Assembly: GCA_964058845.1 (NCBI GenBank)
Contig: CAXKVR010000001.1
Coordinates: 1 to 64,000, forward strand
Direction of reading: 5' to 3'
Origin: Carex sylvatica
Taxonomy: Eukaryota > Streptophyta > Magnoliopsida > Poales > Cyperaceae
Length of the DNA stretch: 64,000 nucleotides
Positions 1 to 11,326 of the stretch are shown here, piece by piece. Numbering within the stretch: position 1 is the first letter of the stretch; each line of letters begins with the position of its first letter. The notes beneath the pieces are model-generated. The model ran no database searches. It was given only the letters and a program-made list of their open reading frames with translations, and was not told the origin of the DNA. A program made the position numbers and the translations under genes.

Positions 1-547
1 TTTTAAGTTCCAATTTAAACTTTCTAATTAATTTCAAAATATTTCAATAAATAAATCTCCAATAACTTTTTTCTCTAAGATTATAAGAAATTAAACATAT
101 CAATCATTTAAATATTTTGATGGAAACAAACACAAAAATTGTTCACATAATTTAAGCTCAAATTTAGATGAAGTAACCCAAAATAATTTGTGTGGGCTAC
201 AAATAAGAAGTTAGAATAGAATTAGGCCCAATAACTAGCCCTGATCCAACAAAATTCAGCCCAATAACTAGAACGGCAGGAACAAAAGCGTCAACAAATT
301 CAAAATAATTCTATAACGGAAACTAAATAAAAGACGATAAAGATATGACCTAAAAAAATTGACCGTAGAGGATATCTTTATTCCCTGCAATTACACAAAT
401 CAGATTCGACTGAAAAGATCGTTTGTCGCCGTCAGATCAAATCAGATGATCAAAGAATTGATAACAGGGCTGTGTTATTGTACGATACATGTAGAGCACA
501 ACCAAGGGTTTAGAGTCTAGAATATTCCTTTGAAGGGGTGCGAAAGA
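1..547. other. AT-rich DNA with no gene seen
   Basis: No coding frame with recognisable content and no clear transposon ends are visible. From about 360 onward the base composition becomes less AT-rich, leading into the promoter-like region that follows. Confidence 0.5.
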
Positions 548-707
548 GCTATAAATAAACCCGAGGGACCAGTCCGAAAGAGAGAGAACGGCGGCACCGA
601 TCAGATCGAAGGAGAGAATAAGAGATAGGGGAGGATCGGAGGCTGTTGCGCGCGACAAAGGAGGCGAAGAGCCAGCGTCGGGCGTAGCTGATCTAGCGTC
701 TATGAGG
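548..707 (+). promoter_or_regulatory. Candidate promoter and first (leader) exon
   Basis: A TATA-like sequence (CTATAAATA, about 550-558) is followed by a GC-richer, purine-rich stretch that looks like a plant 5' leader. That stretch ends in a good splice donor, ATGAG|GTAAAT, near 707. A matching acceptor with a long pyrimidine tract (TTCTTGTAATGCAG) ends at 2725. What is seen is the TATA-leader-donor arrangement; that it is transcribed is inferred. The joined exons give only a very short open frame, so the unit could be non-coding or a decayed gene. Confidence 0.4.
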
Positions 708-1284
708 TAAATCGGTTGCTTATCTCTGTTTTTGATTACTAGATGTTCTTTTGAATTTGAATTCAAGTATCACGATTTAGAGAACTTGAATAGGTTTAAG
801 ATCGGTGTGCTTAGTGATCATTTCTAGTGTTTTAAGACAGGATCGGTTTCTGTGTAGACTTATTAGGCATGAAAATTTGTTGTTCGTTGATGATATGTTG
901 GCTGATTCCATTCAAATGAGATCGTTTCTCGATCTGTTAGAAACAATCCTGAAGTATCTTGTAGAAATAAGTAAATAAGACATGAGGGGATCTGATTGTA
1001 GGCTGAATGTAGGATCATAGCATAATTATTGTAACAGCAACAAAAAAAAATGAATATGAAAAGAAAAATTCAAGCTTTAATTATTGGCACCTGATATGTG
1101 TTGGTGCCAGTTTCAATTAGCCAAAATCAGCATGCATAGTATTGGCTAAGATTTTATATGAAGTTGTGGCAATCAGAGTTGTTGATCTCTCAAGAGTCAC
1201 ACGGAATTTACTATTGTAAAGGGTCTTTGGATTAAAAATGTGAAAAATAATACAAAAGATTCGAAACAATTACTAGAATAGTAT

Positions 1285-2145
1285 ATGTAAATCATTAGTT
1301 AAGATAGGATCTGGAGCCAGTAACAGTTTTGACACTGCTAAAAATGTTATTTTCTATTGTATATCTCGCAAATATATTATGCGGAAATTCAGACAGCTTG
1401 GATATTTTATTTTGTATTCAGGTAAGCATACAAGGTTTAGTCCTAATTAATGGTCCTCAAACGTAATATTGCATTTGTTGTTTGTGCGAGAGTGTATAAA
1501 TCATTAGTTAAGATAGGATCTGGAACCTGTAACAGTTTTTGACACCTTGCTAAAAATGTTATTTTTCTATTGTATATCTCGCAAATATATTATGCGAAAA
1601 TCCAGTCAGCTTACTTGGATATTTTATTTTGTATTCAGATAAGCATACAAGGTTTAGTCCTAATTAATGGCACTCAAACGTAATATCGCATTTGTTGTTT
1701 GCGAGAGTTTGTATAAATCATTAGTTAAGATAGGATCTGGAACTGGTAACAGTTTTTGACACCTTGCTAAAAATGTTATTTTCTATTATATCTCTCGCAA
1801 ATATATTATTCAGACAGTTTACTTGGATATTTTATTTGGTATTCTGATTAGCATACAAGGTTTAGTCCTAATTAATTGTCCTCAAACGTAATAACTAGAT
1901 CTCATTTGTTGTTTGCGAGAGTTTGTATAAATCATTTGTTAATATAGGATTAGGAACCGGTAACGGTTTTTGACACCTTGCTAAAAGTGTTATTGTCTAT
2001 TGTATATCTCGCAAATATATTATGCGAAAATTCAGACAGTTGGATATTTTGTTTTGTATTCAGATTAGCATCCAAGGTTTAGTCCTAATTAATGGTCCTC
2101 AAACGTAATATCGCATTTGCTGTTTGTGAGAGTTTGTATTATTAA
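1285..2145. repeat. Tandem repeat of about 213 bp, four copies
   Basis: The phrase AATCATTAGTTAAGATAGGA and its neighbours recur at about 1289, 1499, 1716 and 1929, giving spacings of 210, 217 and 213. Each unit also holds a conserved CAAGGTTTAGTCCTAATTAA block and a TATCTCGCAAATATATTATG block. Copies differ by small indels and substitutions. The array sits inside the putative intron between 708 and 2724. Confidence 0.8.
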
Positions 2146-2725
2146 AGTGAACATTTCTTAGGATGTTGCTTCAGGTCATTTGGTTTTCAGAGTGTTTTAA
2201 TGACAATCGAAAATCACAGAAAAACATGAATTTTGGGAATGATAACTTTCAAATAATCATATTTCTATATAAGGAAATAAACTCACTGATGGTGCTATAT
2301 ATTGTTTCTTGATTTATACATACTGAAGAATATTGATGAACAAATACTGTTGCACATATATAGAATTGGATGAAAAATAATGAACTTTTATTCATCTAAC
2401 ATTTCCAACGCAACTCTTACCCTCTTTTTTTTTTTTTAATTTGCTGAAAATTTTCAATCAGTTTATTATGGTAATTCAAAGGAGGAAGTCATTGCTCTTA
2501 TTGGCAGAATGCATATTATGATCAACACTATAGTTTATTTTATACCCGCTTTGTAGTCCTTGATCGAATCTTCCAATATTATGACCAAAATGGCAGTTTG
2601 ATGATATCAGTCTCCAAAATTAGCTTATCAATTAATAATGTCTGGTTTGCATATAAATTATATTTTTCAGTCCTTGCCACAATTGTTCTTAATATGTTAT
2701 AATTTTTTTTTTTCTTGTAATGCAG

Positions 2726-3250
2726 ATACTTATGAGGTTGTATCATTGGCATGAGTGGTTTAGGAAATGAAACGTGTGTGTTTCCTGATGCCATCTCTCC
2801 ACAAGAACACTGAGAAGAGACCAGCTGCAATAACATATCGCTCGTAATGACGTACGAGGGTCGCACAGTAGAGCCTCTGTCCGGGGTAAACAGAGGCTGA
2901 ACAAACTCTCCTTCAATCACATGCTGTGACCTATGGCCAGCCTGTAATTTGAGGAGAGGTGGATATGTGGGGCCGGTGCCTAGTGGAAAAGGTGCAACGC
3001 CAGTGTACAAGATTCAACCGTCCCTAGTGGCAGAGCTATATGGCACAGGGATTCACAAAAGATGCTCAAGTGTAATGTTTGCTACAACGGATGAATTAAA
3101 GATCTGTAATTTAGTTAGCGGAGTTGATTTTTGTCATTTTGTTATAACCATACTAATCGGTAGATTCATCACGGCCTTCTTGTTTTGGCTTTTTTTTCTT
3201 TTTTCTTTTGTGTATTGTATAATTTGGTAGAACTTTGAGAGTTGAAAGGT
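2726..3250 (+). pseudogene. Second exon of a candidate transcript; decayed or non-coding
   Basis: Just after the acceptor, one reading frame starting with ATG at 2751 continues to about 3120 but is broken by two TGA stops, one around 2811 and one around 2900. The frame after the second stop (from 2949) reads smoothly for some 60 residues, including a GPVPSGKGATPVYK stretch, and I do not recognise it. The same DNA can form hairpins: a 9-bp perfect stem AGCCTCTGT/ACAGAGGCT near 2873-2899 and a GGAAA/TTTCC stem near 2765-2788. It may be a pseudogene exon or a structured non-coding RNA; the sequence alone does not decide. Confidence 0.3.
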
Positions 3251-3378
3251 AACATTGTAGTGGCAATTTGGTATCAGGCATTTGAAATCATCTGTTGAAC
3301 TGAAGTTCCTCTTAAATTATCTCGACTCAAATGATGTTTGTTGGAACATTATTCAACCGGTTGTATTTTTATATAAAA

Positions 3379-4105
3379 GGGAGAATTTTATATATACTAC
3401 TCAAAATTTGTGAAATTATGTATTTATTATCTAAAGATTTAATAACTTACATATATCCAATTAATCAAAAATTAAGATTAATTAACTTTAATATTTTATG
3501 AAATATAATTTAATGAGTTATTAAATCCAATAAACATATTTTTCTCCTATTCATCTTCTACTTGCATATTTTTCTCCTATTTTGTGTGGATGTAACTTTT
3601 TCATTTCTGCTGATACTCTCTCCTCATCTCGTTTCTTCCGTTGAAATTCGGAGAGAAGGGTAGTAGACTTGGATATTATGATTCTAGCTCCAGCTTAATA
3701 ATCTAAAAATAAGGTAATCACTCCAAATTTTTCAACAAAATAAGTCGTACTGAATTCGATGATGATATCGCAACACGTTATTAAAATAGTAACTAAGTTT
3801 GAAAATCTATGTTTTGTTACTAGCTCAGTTTAAAATATCTATTTTTAATCTTTCATATTGGATCTAAAGAAGAACGATTCTAACAAAAGAAAGAGATAGT
3901 GATAAGTTAATTCTTGATTAATTATAGTTTTTAAAAAATTAAACATAATTAATCTGAAATTTGAATTTTTTTTTTTATATATACTAAAGTTATATTAAAT
4001 AAATATGTATTACTAGATTTTTAGATGGTAAATATGTAATTATAAAAATTCAAATGGTAAATATATAATTTCATAGTTTTTGAATGGTATATATGAAATT
4101 CTCCC
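3379..4105. mobile_element. Mutator-type MITE with 9-bp target duplication
   Basis: The element begins GGGAGAATTTTATATATAC and ends with the near inverse GTATATATGAAATTCTCCC, giving terminal inverted repeats of about 45 bp with a few mismatches. It is flanked by a perfect 9-bp duplication TATATAAAA (3370-3378 and 4106-4114). The 727-bp interior is AT-rich and non-coding. A 9-bp duplication with long inverted ends is the mark of Mutator-like elements. Confidence 0.85.
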
Positions 4106-4114
4106 TATATAAAA

Positions 4115-4495
4115 ATAAAAGTGAAACTGTTACTGTTACATAACACGAGATCACCAACAGTTAAAAATTAAATTAAAGTTGATTTTTTGTTTTTTTGTTT
4201 TTTAAATATTATCGGGTCTGCCAAGCCACAAGTGTTAAAAGATGATTTTGTTACCGTCAGTAATTATATAATTCTTCAATAGTATCAAATTTGGTCTGAT
4301 TTCCGCACCTTCCTCAATACCTCAACTTCACCGAGTTCACATCCTCTCAGGTATTGGAGAGGATTACCTCATTTTTACGGTTTGAGATTAAATCTCAACC
4401 GGTTTGGAATTCAGGTCACCATAGAAAACAATATTTTTGGGCTTTGAGATTCATGCCAAGTTAAAAATAACGGTTCAAATCTAATAATTGTAAGA
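4115..4495. other. Non-coding DNA, nothing recognised
   Basis: AT-rich sequence with a T-rich run near 4170-4205. No gene, inverted repeat or element end was recognised. Confidence 0.4.
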
Positions 4496-4860
4496 GATTT
4501 TTTTTTGGTGAGAATGCAAAATAGATTGCTCACGCAACAGAGATTGAGATTGAGATTGAGAGGTTGCCAAGTACCAGCAGGATGTCACCTATGTGGGGAT
4601 TATGGAGTTGAAACAACAAAACACATCATATTCTCATGTTCATATGCGATCAGATTGTGGAGGGAATGTCTAAGCGGCTGGCACATAACAATTGTCAGAT
4701 TTGCAGACGAATACTCTTGAAACTTATGGTGGAATGCAAGATCACACATGCTGCCTCAGATGAGAAAACTGTAGAATTCTATCTGGGCAGTAGGGTGCTG
4801 AGTTCTGTGGAAAAAATGCAATAGAAGACTATTTAGCCAGCAGCACAGAACCGTGCCGAG
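4496..4860 (+). pseudogene. LINE remnant: zinc-binding C-terminal region of reverse transcriptase
   Basis: The frame from 4505 encodes RLLTQQRL, then CHLCGDYGVETTKHIIFSC and IRLWREC. This is the CxxC...H...C pattern of the zf-RVT domain found at the C-terminus of plant LINE (L1-type) reverse transcriptases. After a frameshift near 4710 the homology resumes with a WWNARS-like stretch, followed by a degraded LW.K.NRR segment, also typical of the LINE tail. No upstream reverse transcriptase or endonuclease is present and no poly-A tail was identified, so this is a short fragment truncated at both ends. Confidence 0.7.
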
Positions 4861-5224
4861 GATGTGAATTCCCCTTCACCCCCCTCTACTGAATATTCAA
4901 CAGACCGCTCCTATCCATTTTTATATTTTATTTAAAAATTTGGGTAGCGAGATCGAGCAGCGAAATTGAGCAAAACTCAGTGATTTATAGAGCTTTAAGC
5001 AGTGATTTTTGGATAAATTTCCGGGTAGCAAATTGGGCCCAGAAAAATCTGAATTCATATCCTATGCATTAACAGAACGTGTGTTAACAGATCTGGACCA
5101 TCTAATTGAGATATGTATTAAGATTAAAGGATCAGTGCGTTATAGGCGTGAACCAAATTAGTTGAGATACATAAAGATGCTCTTTTGAGTTAATGCAGAA
5201 GATGCGGACTCGACAAATCTAGGT

Positions 5225-5455
5225 CATGTTTGATTGTGGAGTAAGAAGTGGAGTAAACTCCTTATTTCATATTTAAAGAGTCAAACGAAAAGTGAAATAG
5301 GACTAAGATAGAATAAAAGGTGAGCTAAATCGGAGTAACTTGCTCTACCTAGAGAGGTGGTTTAGCTTACTCCACCAAATATAATTAATTTATTCCACCT
5401 TAGTTTGGAGTAAGCAATTTACTCCGAATTAAAGTTACTCCACAACTAAACATGT
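5225..5455. mobile_element. Foldback MITE
   Basis: The left arm CATGTTTGATTGTGGAGTAA is repeated in inverted form at the right end (TTACTCCACAACTAAACATG). Several further GGAGTAA/TTACTCC pairs lie between the arms. The overall form is a ~230-bp imperfect hairpin, like Tourist/Harbinger MITEs. A clean target duplication was not identified. Confidence 0.6.
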
Positions 5456-5821
5456 TTGTTCTGATTGAAGAGTAGGTAACTTTTAGAATGAAGAATAAGA
5501 AATCTTTTGCCTTGTGGGCAGACAGGATCAATCTATCTATTTAATTATGTTTGCTCTGATCTGAACGGTTATAATTAAAAATGGAAAGTATTTGAGTTTT
5601 AAAAAAAATACAATTAACATTTAAATATGACCGTTCAGATGAAAGCAGACTTGAAATTGACAGATGAATTGAATATGTGTGTAGAAATTGGTTCCGAGGA
5701 ATAGACCACCACCTAAGTTGGAACTCATTCAAGAGAGTGCGTATAATTTTCCTGCCCCTGCATTACTTATTTTGGGAGCAACCTGATATAGTGCGACATG
5801 GTTTATTTATATTTTATTTAC

Positions 5822-7407
5822 GGTCATTTTTATTAATACCCTAAAAAAAAAAAAAATTATAAAATTACTTCCGATTTTGTTTTTTTTAAAACTGTCCCGA
5901 CCGCTCAGCAAGAAAGTGGTCCACACATCTAGCAGACCGTCTGTGGCAGGGGCGGTCCACTAGGGACCAGACTGCTCCTCTGGTGGGCGGTCCTTTATTA
6001 TTATTTTTTAAGTGATCTACTTTAAATTTAAATTATTTTAATTTTCTTTTTAAGGTGTATGCCAAAAAATAAGACATTTGATATATTAATGAATGACGTC
6101 GTAACATTTTGTAACTTTGATTTGATTTGTCAGTTGGATATCACAAGTCTAAAAATAACACTAATTAAGAAATTGGCCTTGATTCAAAATTTTCCAATCT
6201 CTGACAGCCTGACAGTTTGTTGATATTACAAATTTTTTTATTAAATGATGTCTTGGAGCTTTGATCTTCTTCTCTTTATTTCTAGTACTAAAACAGTAAT
6301 TTATAGCTACTAAAATATGTTCAAATCTCAAATTAGATTTATGTCCATGCACAATGCACCCTAGACTGACCTCTGGTATGGTACCAAGTCCAAACTCAGC
6401 AGCCAAGCACTAAAAGCATCAAATTTGACCTCTGCTGATAAATCAGCAAGTCTGGACTGATACAGGGACCAAACTATAAAAGTGATTACATCAGCATGTA
6501 GGGCATTCAAAAATACACAGAATTGATACAAATTTCAATTTATTTAGATTTTTCTACAGTTAATTATGAATTTTCAAAGTTCAGCTTTCAATTTTTTTTT
6601 AAATATCCATAACTTTAGCTTGGAAAGTCAGATTTGCGCGCAGAATTTCAAAAAAATGTCGTTTAGTGCATCAAAAATTCAGTTTAAGTTTTCGCTCAAC
6701 GATAGGCATTAAAATACAGTAATTTTCAAACCATCTTAATAAATAGTAAAAAAATCCCAAAAAATGTAAAATTTGATCTCCAAGCATATTTTAATATATA
6801 TTAAATATCTAACGGTTTGGATTGGCTATTTGGACTTCGAAATTATAGATATGAGCGCGAATTAAAATATTCTCTTTTAATTTGCGAAGTAGCATAGCCT
6901 TACTCTACATATATATATACATATATTATAAAAAAAATGAGTTTATAAAAAACCTAATTATAGTGCAAAAAAAATGCGGGGTACTTTTGTATAATGCAAG
7001 TGCAAAAAAAAAAAAATTTATAAAAATACCCCCATATTTAGAATCAATGCCAAGTCCTTAATTAGTGTTATCTTTAGACTTGTGATATCCAACTGACAAA
7101 TCAAATCAAAGTTATAAAATGTTACGACATAATTCATAAATATATCAAATGTCTTATTTTTTGTCATACATCCTAAACAAAATAATTTAAATAATTTAAA
7201 TTTAAAGTAGATCTAAAAAAAAAAAAAAAATAGAGGACCGCCCAGCAGAGGGGCGGTCTGGTCCCTAGTGGATTGCCCTGCCACGGGCGGTCTGCTAGGT
7301 GTGTGGATCGCCCCTCTGCCGGACGGTCGGGGCAGTTTTAAAAAGAAGAAAAAATCAAAGACAGTTTTGTAAAAATCTTTTTTTTTAGAGTATTAATAAA
7401 AATGGCC
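5822..7407. mobile_element. Mutator-like element with ~390-bp terminal inverted repeats
   Basis: The left arm (about 5822-6215) and right arm (about 7020-7407) are inverted copies of each other. They share the outer GGYCATTTTTATTAATAC end, a GC-rich block with repeated GGCGGTC/GACCGCC motifs, and an inner block around GTTGGATATCACAAGTC. The flanks carry an 11-bp direct repeat ATTTTATTTAC (5811-5821 and 7408-7418). Long arms plus a 9-11-bp duplication fit a non-autonomous Mutator-like element. The ~800-bp interior has no transposase frame; it contains one copy of a sequence shared with other MITEs in the window (around 6715-6850). Confidence 0.85.
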
Positions 7408-7723
7408 ATTTTATTTACATTTTTTCTTTGGGTGTAGGGGGACAGCAATCTTCGACTTGGTGCTATGGTGAATATTTTGGTTGTTATTGTTAAATTGTTA
7501 ATTAGTAGCCATCTGCCATCGGATTGAGATTGGATGGTCCGTGTTGCTTCCGTTGTAGTAGCACTTTACCAAATTAAATTGACCAACGTTAAAGCCTTTT
7601 TATCTTTCTTTTTTTTGCAACAATTTAAAGACATTATAAGCTAGCAAGAAATGCCAACTGCTATTGTTTGTCTTAGTTATGACAAGAATATATGATTTAG
7701 GATTATAATTTGAATGTTGTAGA

Positions 7724-8126
7724 CAGTCTGGATAGTATGATATTAGTGTAATTTTAGTCTAAATAATACTAATTTCAAAACCTATCAAATTGACTTCAAA
7801 TGGTGAATCAAAACTGTTCAAACTCATCTATTTCATTAGTTATACATTTACATGCAAAATCTATAACTTTTAAATTTTATTTAGTATCAAGTCAAGTGGT
7901 CAAATGTATGAGTTTTTAAGTTAATTTTAATTGATTCATTTTGCGGTATTTTTGACCACTTGATTTGACACTAAAATATCTAGAAAATATAAATTAAAAT
8001 AATGCATGTAAACACATCACTAATAAAGTAAATCGGTTTGAACGGTTCGAATTAGTCATTGAAGTCTTTCTAATCAATTTTGTAGTTGGTGTCATATAAC
8101 ACCAATGTCATACTAGCCGGACTCTG
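7724..8126. mobile_element. Foldback MITE (403 bp)
   Basis: The left end CAGTCTGGATAGTATGATAT pairs with the right end ATGTCATACTAGCCGGACTCTG. The arms continue inward through paired ACTGTTCAAAC/GTTTGAACGGT and CAAGTCAAGTGGTCAAA/TTTGACCACTTGATTTG segments. Nothing is coded. The target duplication is unclear. Confidence 0.65.
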
Positions 8127-9299
8127 TTGTAAATTGTAAATATATGATTTAATTATCTGGGCATAAATATTAATCTATGTTACTTGTACCATATTGCGGT
8201 TGGTGTCACTATATAAATGATTGTGCTTATGTTTATTTATATGCAATTTCAAACTTGGTTATTCCATTGTATGTCAATTGATATTGTTCATGTTTAGTAA
8301 ACTAAAATTTTGAGAAGACAATTAGCAAGTTAAATTTTGTGTTTTTATTCAATTTATAAAAATAACAAAGCATCAAATATGAACTTTTTCATTTATATAT
8401 ACAACTGCACAAATGGTACATATTATTTCAGAAATAAATCAAAATAAGGATACGCATGAATTTCACAAATTCGAAAGTAAAATACATAAATGGTAAACAA
8501 AGTTTTAACACTGATCAAATTCACAAACTTTATTTCAATACAAAAATTGATTGCAAAAATAGTCTATTACATATAAGAAGAAAAAAAAATCCCAAATTAC
8601 CCTTAATAAAGGGACCCCTTTTCAGCTTAACAAATCCTAGCTTAACACATCAGAATTGCAAATCCTCATTGAACCAGAAAGATTAAGATTACACGAGATC
8701 ATAATTTTGGATTGTGTTGGAGAGTTACAATAGGCCTATTTTATTTGTTAAAGAAAAACATTATAACGTAAGATTGCCCCTATATAAATACATATGTATA
8801 AAACTAATAGAATAAAAAGGGTTTATTATCAAAAGTTCATAACTAACCGTTTATATTATAAAAATGAAAATAGTTGATTTTTGTTCTAATTTGCAACTAC
8901 AAATTAATCAAACAAAATAAATGAACCATTTATCAACTTCTTTTGTTTCCTCCAATGTCTCAAGCTTGATTGAAAGTGAATATCTAACTTTTAGTAAACA
9001 TAAAAGAATGTGTATCGTCTAGTGATTTATGATTTATCACAATGCAAATATACATAAACAACAGAGTAAAAAGAAAATAAATAGGGGAATCATCTACAAA
9101 TTGTGAATGGTATCAAATGAATCACACAAAAAGTTTAAGCAACAAACTAGACCTCATACAAAAAGAATGCATGTCATGTCAATTAAATAGTCTCATAAAA
9201 AAAGAGTTAATAGTGTTCACAGACAAATACACAAAAGTTATCCGGGCCTAACTACATGGAATTGGGCTTGGATTAAATTTTAAGAATGGTTCCAGAGAT
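8127..9299. other. AT-rich DNA with no gene seen
   Basis: A 76-codon open frame near 8456 is lysine/asparagine-rich with low-complexity composition and shows no recognisable motif, so it is not called. No repeat structure was recognised. Confidence 0.4.
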
Positions 9300-9535
9300 T
9301 TTTTTTTTTTAAATTTAAGTATTTCAACGAAATAAATATGATGAATTTGATTTTTATGAAAAACAGCTCTACAGAGATAGATACATTTGCTCCATTATAT
9401 TTACTATATGCATAGTAAATTGTCTCCACCAGTTCACAGAATCAGTGAAGTTGTTTTTCATAAAAATTAAATTCAGCGTGCTTATTTTATTAAAATATTT
9501 TATTTTTATTTTTCTTCAAAAAGTCCCGATTCTGA
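9300..9535. mobile_element. Small foldback element
   Basis: TGAATTTGATTTTTATGAAAAAC near 9341-9363 is inverted at GTTTTTCATAAAAATTAAATTCA near 9453-9475. The inversion continues more weakly outward to the T-rich left edge and the TTCAAAAAGTCCC right edge. The whole is a short imperfect hairpin. Confidence 0.5.
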
Positions 9536-9589
9536 ACCACCACCTATGTATTTATTGGCTTGACTTTTCCTTCAAATTCCAAACCACGT

Positions 9590-9950
9590 AATTAGAATGC
9601 GGTTTCAAATTTTTTTTTTTTACCAATCAAATGTGTAGATATATATTACTTTATTTTATGGTTATTTTTTTATCAAAGCTTCTTTGTAATAAAAATTAAT
9701 TTAGGTGGCGATTAAACTTCTAGAGATTTTGGTAAAAAAAAAATCATAAAATAAAATATATATAATCAAATTGAACTTCTTCGTAATAAAAATTAATTTA
9801 GAACTATCGGCAATTAAACTTTCAGAATTTTTGGTGAAAAATAATCATAAAATAAAATAAAATAATATATATCTACAAATTTGATTGGTCTAAAAGAAAT
9901 CCCAAACCTCATTAATTTCCATTCTAATTATGCGGTTTGGATATTTTTAA
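9590..9950. mobile_element. Foldback MITE with an internal duplication
   Basis: ACCAATCAAATGTGTAGATA (about 9623) pairs with TATCTACAAATTTGATTGGT (about 9870). The outer flanks TTAGAATGCGGTTT and TTCTAATTATGCGGTTTGG are in direct orientation. Between the arms a ~100-bp block (TTAATTTAG...AATCATAAAATAAAAT) occurs twice in direct orientation. Non-coding. Confidence 0.55.
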
Positions 9951-11025
9951 TAAAAATGTTAGATATATTTGAAATTTTATATTAAGTTGGATATTAATAA
10001 AAATGTCAGACATTAGCATGTTACTTACGTTTATTTTCTTTTCATAATAAACATGTCGGACATTCTGAAATTTTTATTCTTACCATAATAAAAAAAAGGG
10101 AAATTTTCTGATGTGCCTATCTAAAATTTTGAAATAGCCAATTTATCTATCAAAACACCACAATATTCAATATCTCCATACAAATTTAACATTCATTCTT
10201 TTATCCCTTTTAACGATTTAATATTTTATTTAATTATTTTAAAAAAAAATTACCAATATACCCCCTCTCTTTTCGTCTTCCTCTCTTCCTCCATGGAATG
10301 TGTCTCTCCTGCTCGCCATCTCCGCACTTTGTAAAGTAGATTTCATTTAACTAGCCTAACTAAATTTAATTTTGATCTAACGGTCGTTTGGTTTGCTACT
10401 TCAAAAACTAAATCATTAAGGAATTATACAATACTAATGAGGACCTCACTACAGCGTCATAATTCATTAAGGAATTAAATTTCAAAAGCTAAATCAAAAC
10501 TTCAAAAACGTTCTTCCTTGAAATGGTACTTGAGGTGCTACAACTGTCACCCACAGAAGTGTTGTGCAAGGACACGAGTCTTCAGAAATGGACAGTCTTT
10601 CAACAGCCCCAATTTTGTGGATTGCGTAACCAAATTCATTGACGATCCTCGGACCGAAGGTCACAATACCCATAGAGATCAAGTCACCTAATTATAGATC
10701 AGAGCCATAAGTCACCATTGCTCTGAGGATGCCATTGCAATACATCGGTGGTGTCTTCAGGCAGTATTCTGATTGGTGAAATTGGAGGCACAACAGAGGA
10801 GGGTGCAGCTATATATGATTTCATTGGGGGTACAACAAAGGAAGCAATGTTCTAATTGATAAAAGAATGTTTGCAATTGAGTGTGATGTGATCTAGGGGA
10901 AAATCTATATTAAAATTCTATTACGGGGGTGTTTATGCAATTCTTAGTTAGATAATTTTGTACAATTAGTCCGGTAAAATTAAAGTTTGATTTATTTAAT
11001 TTTGGAGGATTGTGTGAAACTGTGA
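9951..11025. other. Mostly AT-rich DNA with no confident gene
   Basis: A 62-codon minus-strand frame at 10494-10682 lies in a more GC-balanced patch that could be a fragment of an old exon, but it has no motif I can name. The remainder is AT-rich spacer. Confidence 0.35.
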
Positions 11026-11326
11026 ATGATGCAGGCAAGCGGAACTAAGAAAACTCTTGCGGCGTTTATTGCAGGTCTGACGGCACCGCCTAGTCGGCGC
11101 ATGGGTGTGAAATTTATGAAGATTTATAAATGGTTGGATTGGCGGTGGCTGGAGGGCCCGTGGCATTGGCTGGGGTCACATACGACACCGCCGTGCGGTC
11201 TTCTCCTTCGGCTGATGCTGGTTTGGCCTCTGCTCGCGTCGCAGAGGATGTCCCATACAACCTTGGGGTGGTCGCACGGGGTGGCAGCTGGAATAGTTCC
11301 TCCTCCACGGGCTCTCCCCTAGTGCA
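11026..11326 (+). other. GC-rich island with overlapping open frames, origin unknown
   Basis: About 300 bp of clearly higher GC content, unlike the surroundings, is open in two plus-strand frames and one minus-strand frame. The frame from 11130 would give a 69-residue Ala/Val/Gly-rich, then Ser-rich, product running into the LTR that begins at 11327; the frame from 11026 would give 98 residues. None has a motif I recognise. It could be a captured or relict exon truncated by the retrotransposon insertion, or non-coding GC-rich DNA. No function is proposed. Confidence 0.25.

Noticed and set aside
2726..2910. Box C/D snoRNA or RNase MRP-like RNA
   Set aside because: Hairpins and a TGATG string are present, but correctly spaced C and D boxes or conserved P/MRP elements could not be identified.
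8456..8686. 76-codon open frame
   Set aside because: Low-complexity Lys/Asn/Ile composition expected from AT-rich spacer.
10494..10682. Possible minus-strand exon of 62 codons
   Set aside because: No motif, no splice context that extends it, and too short to exclude chance.
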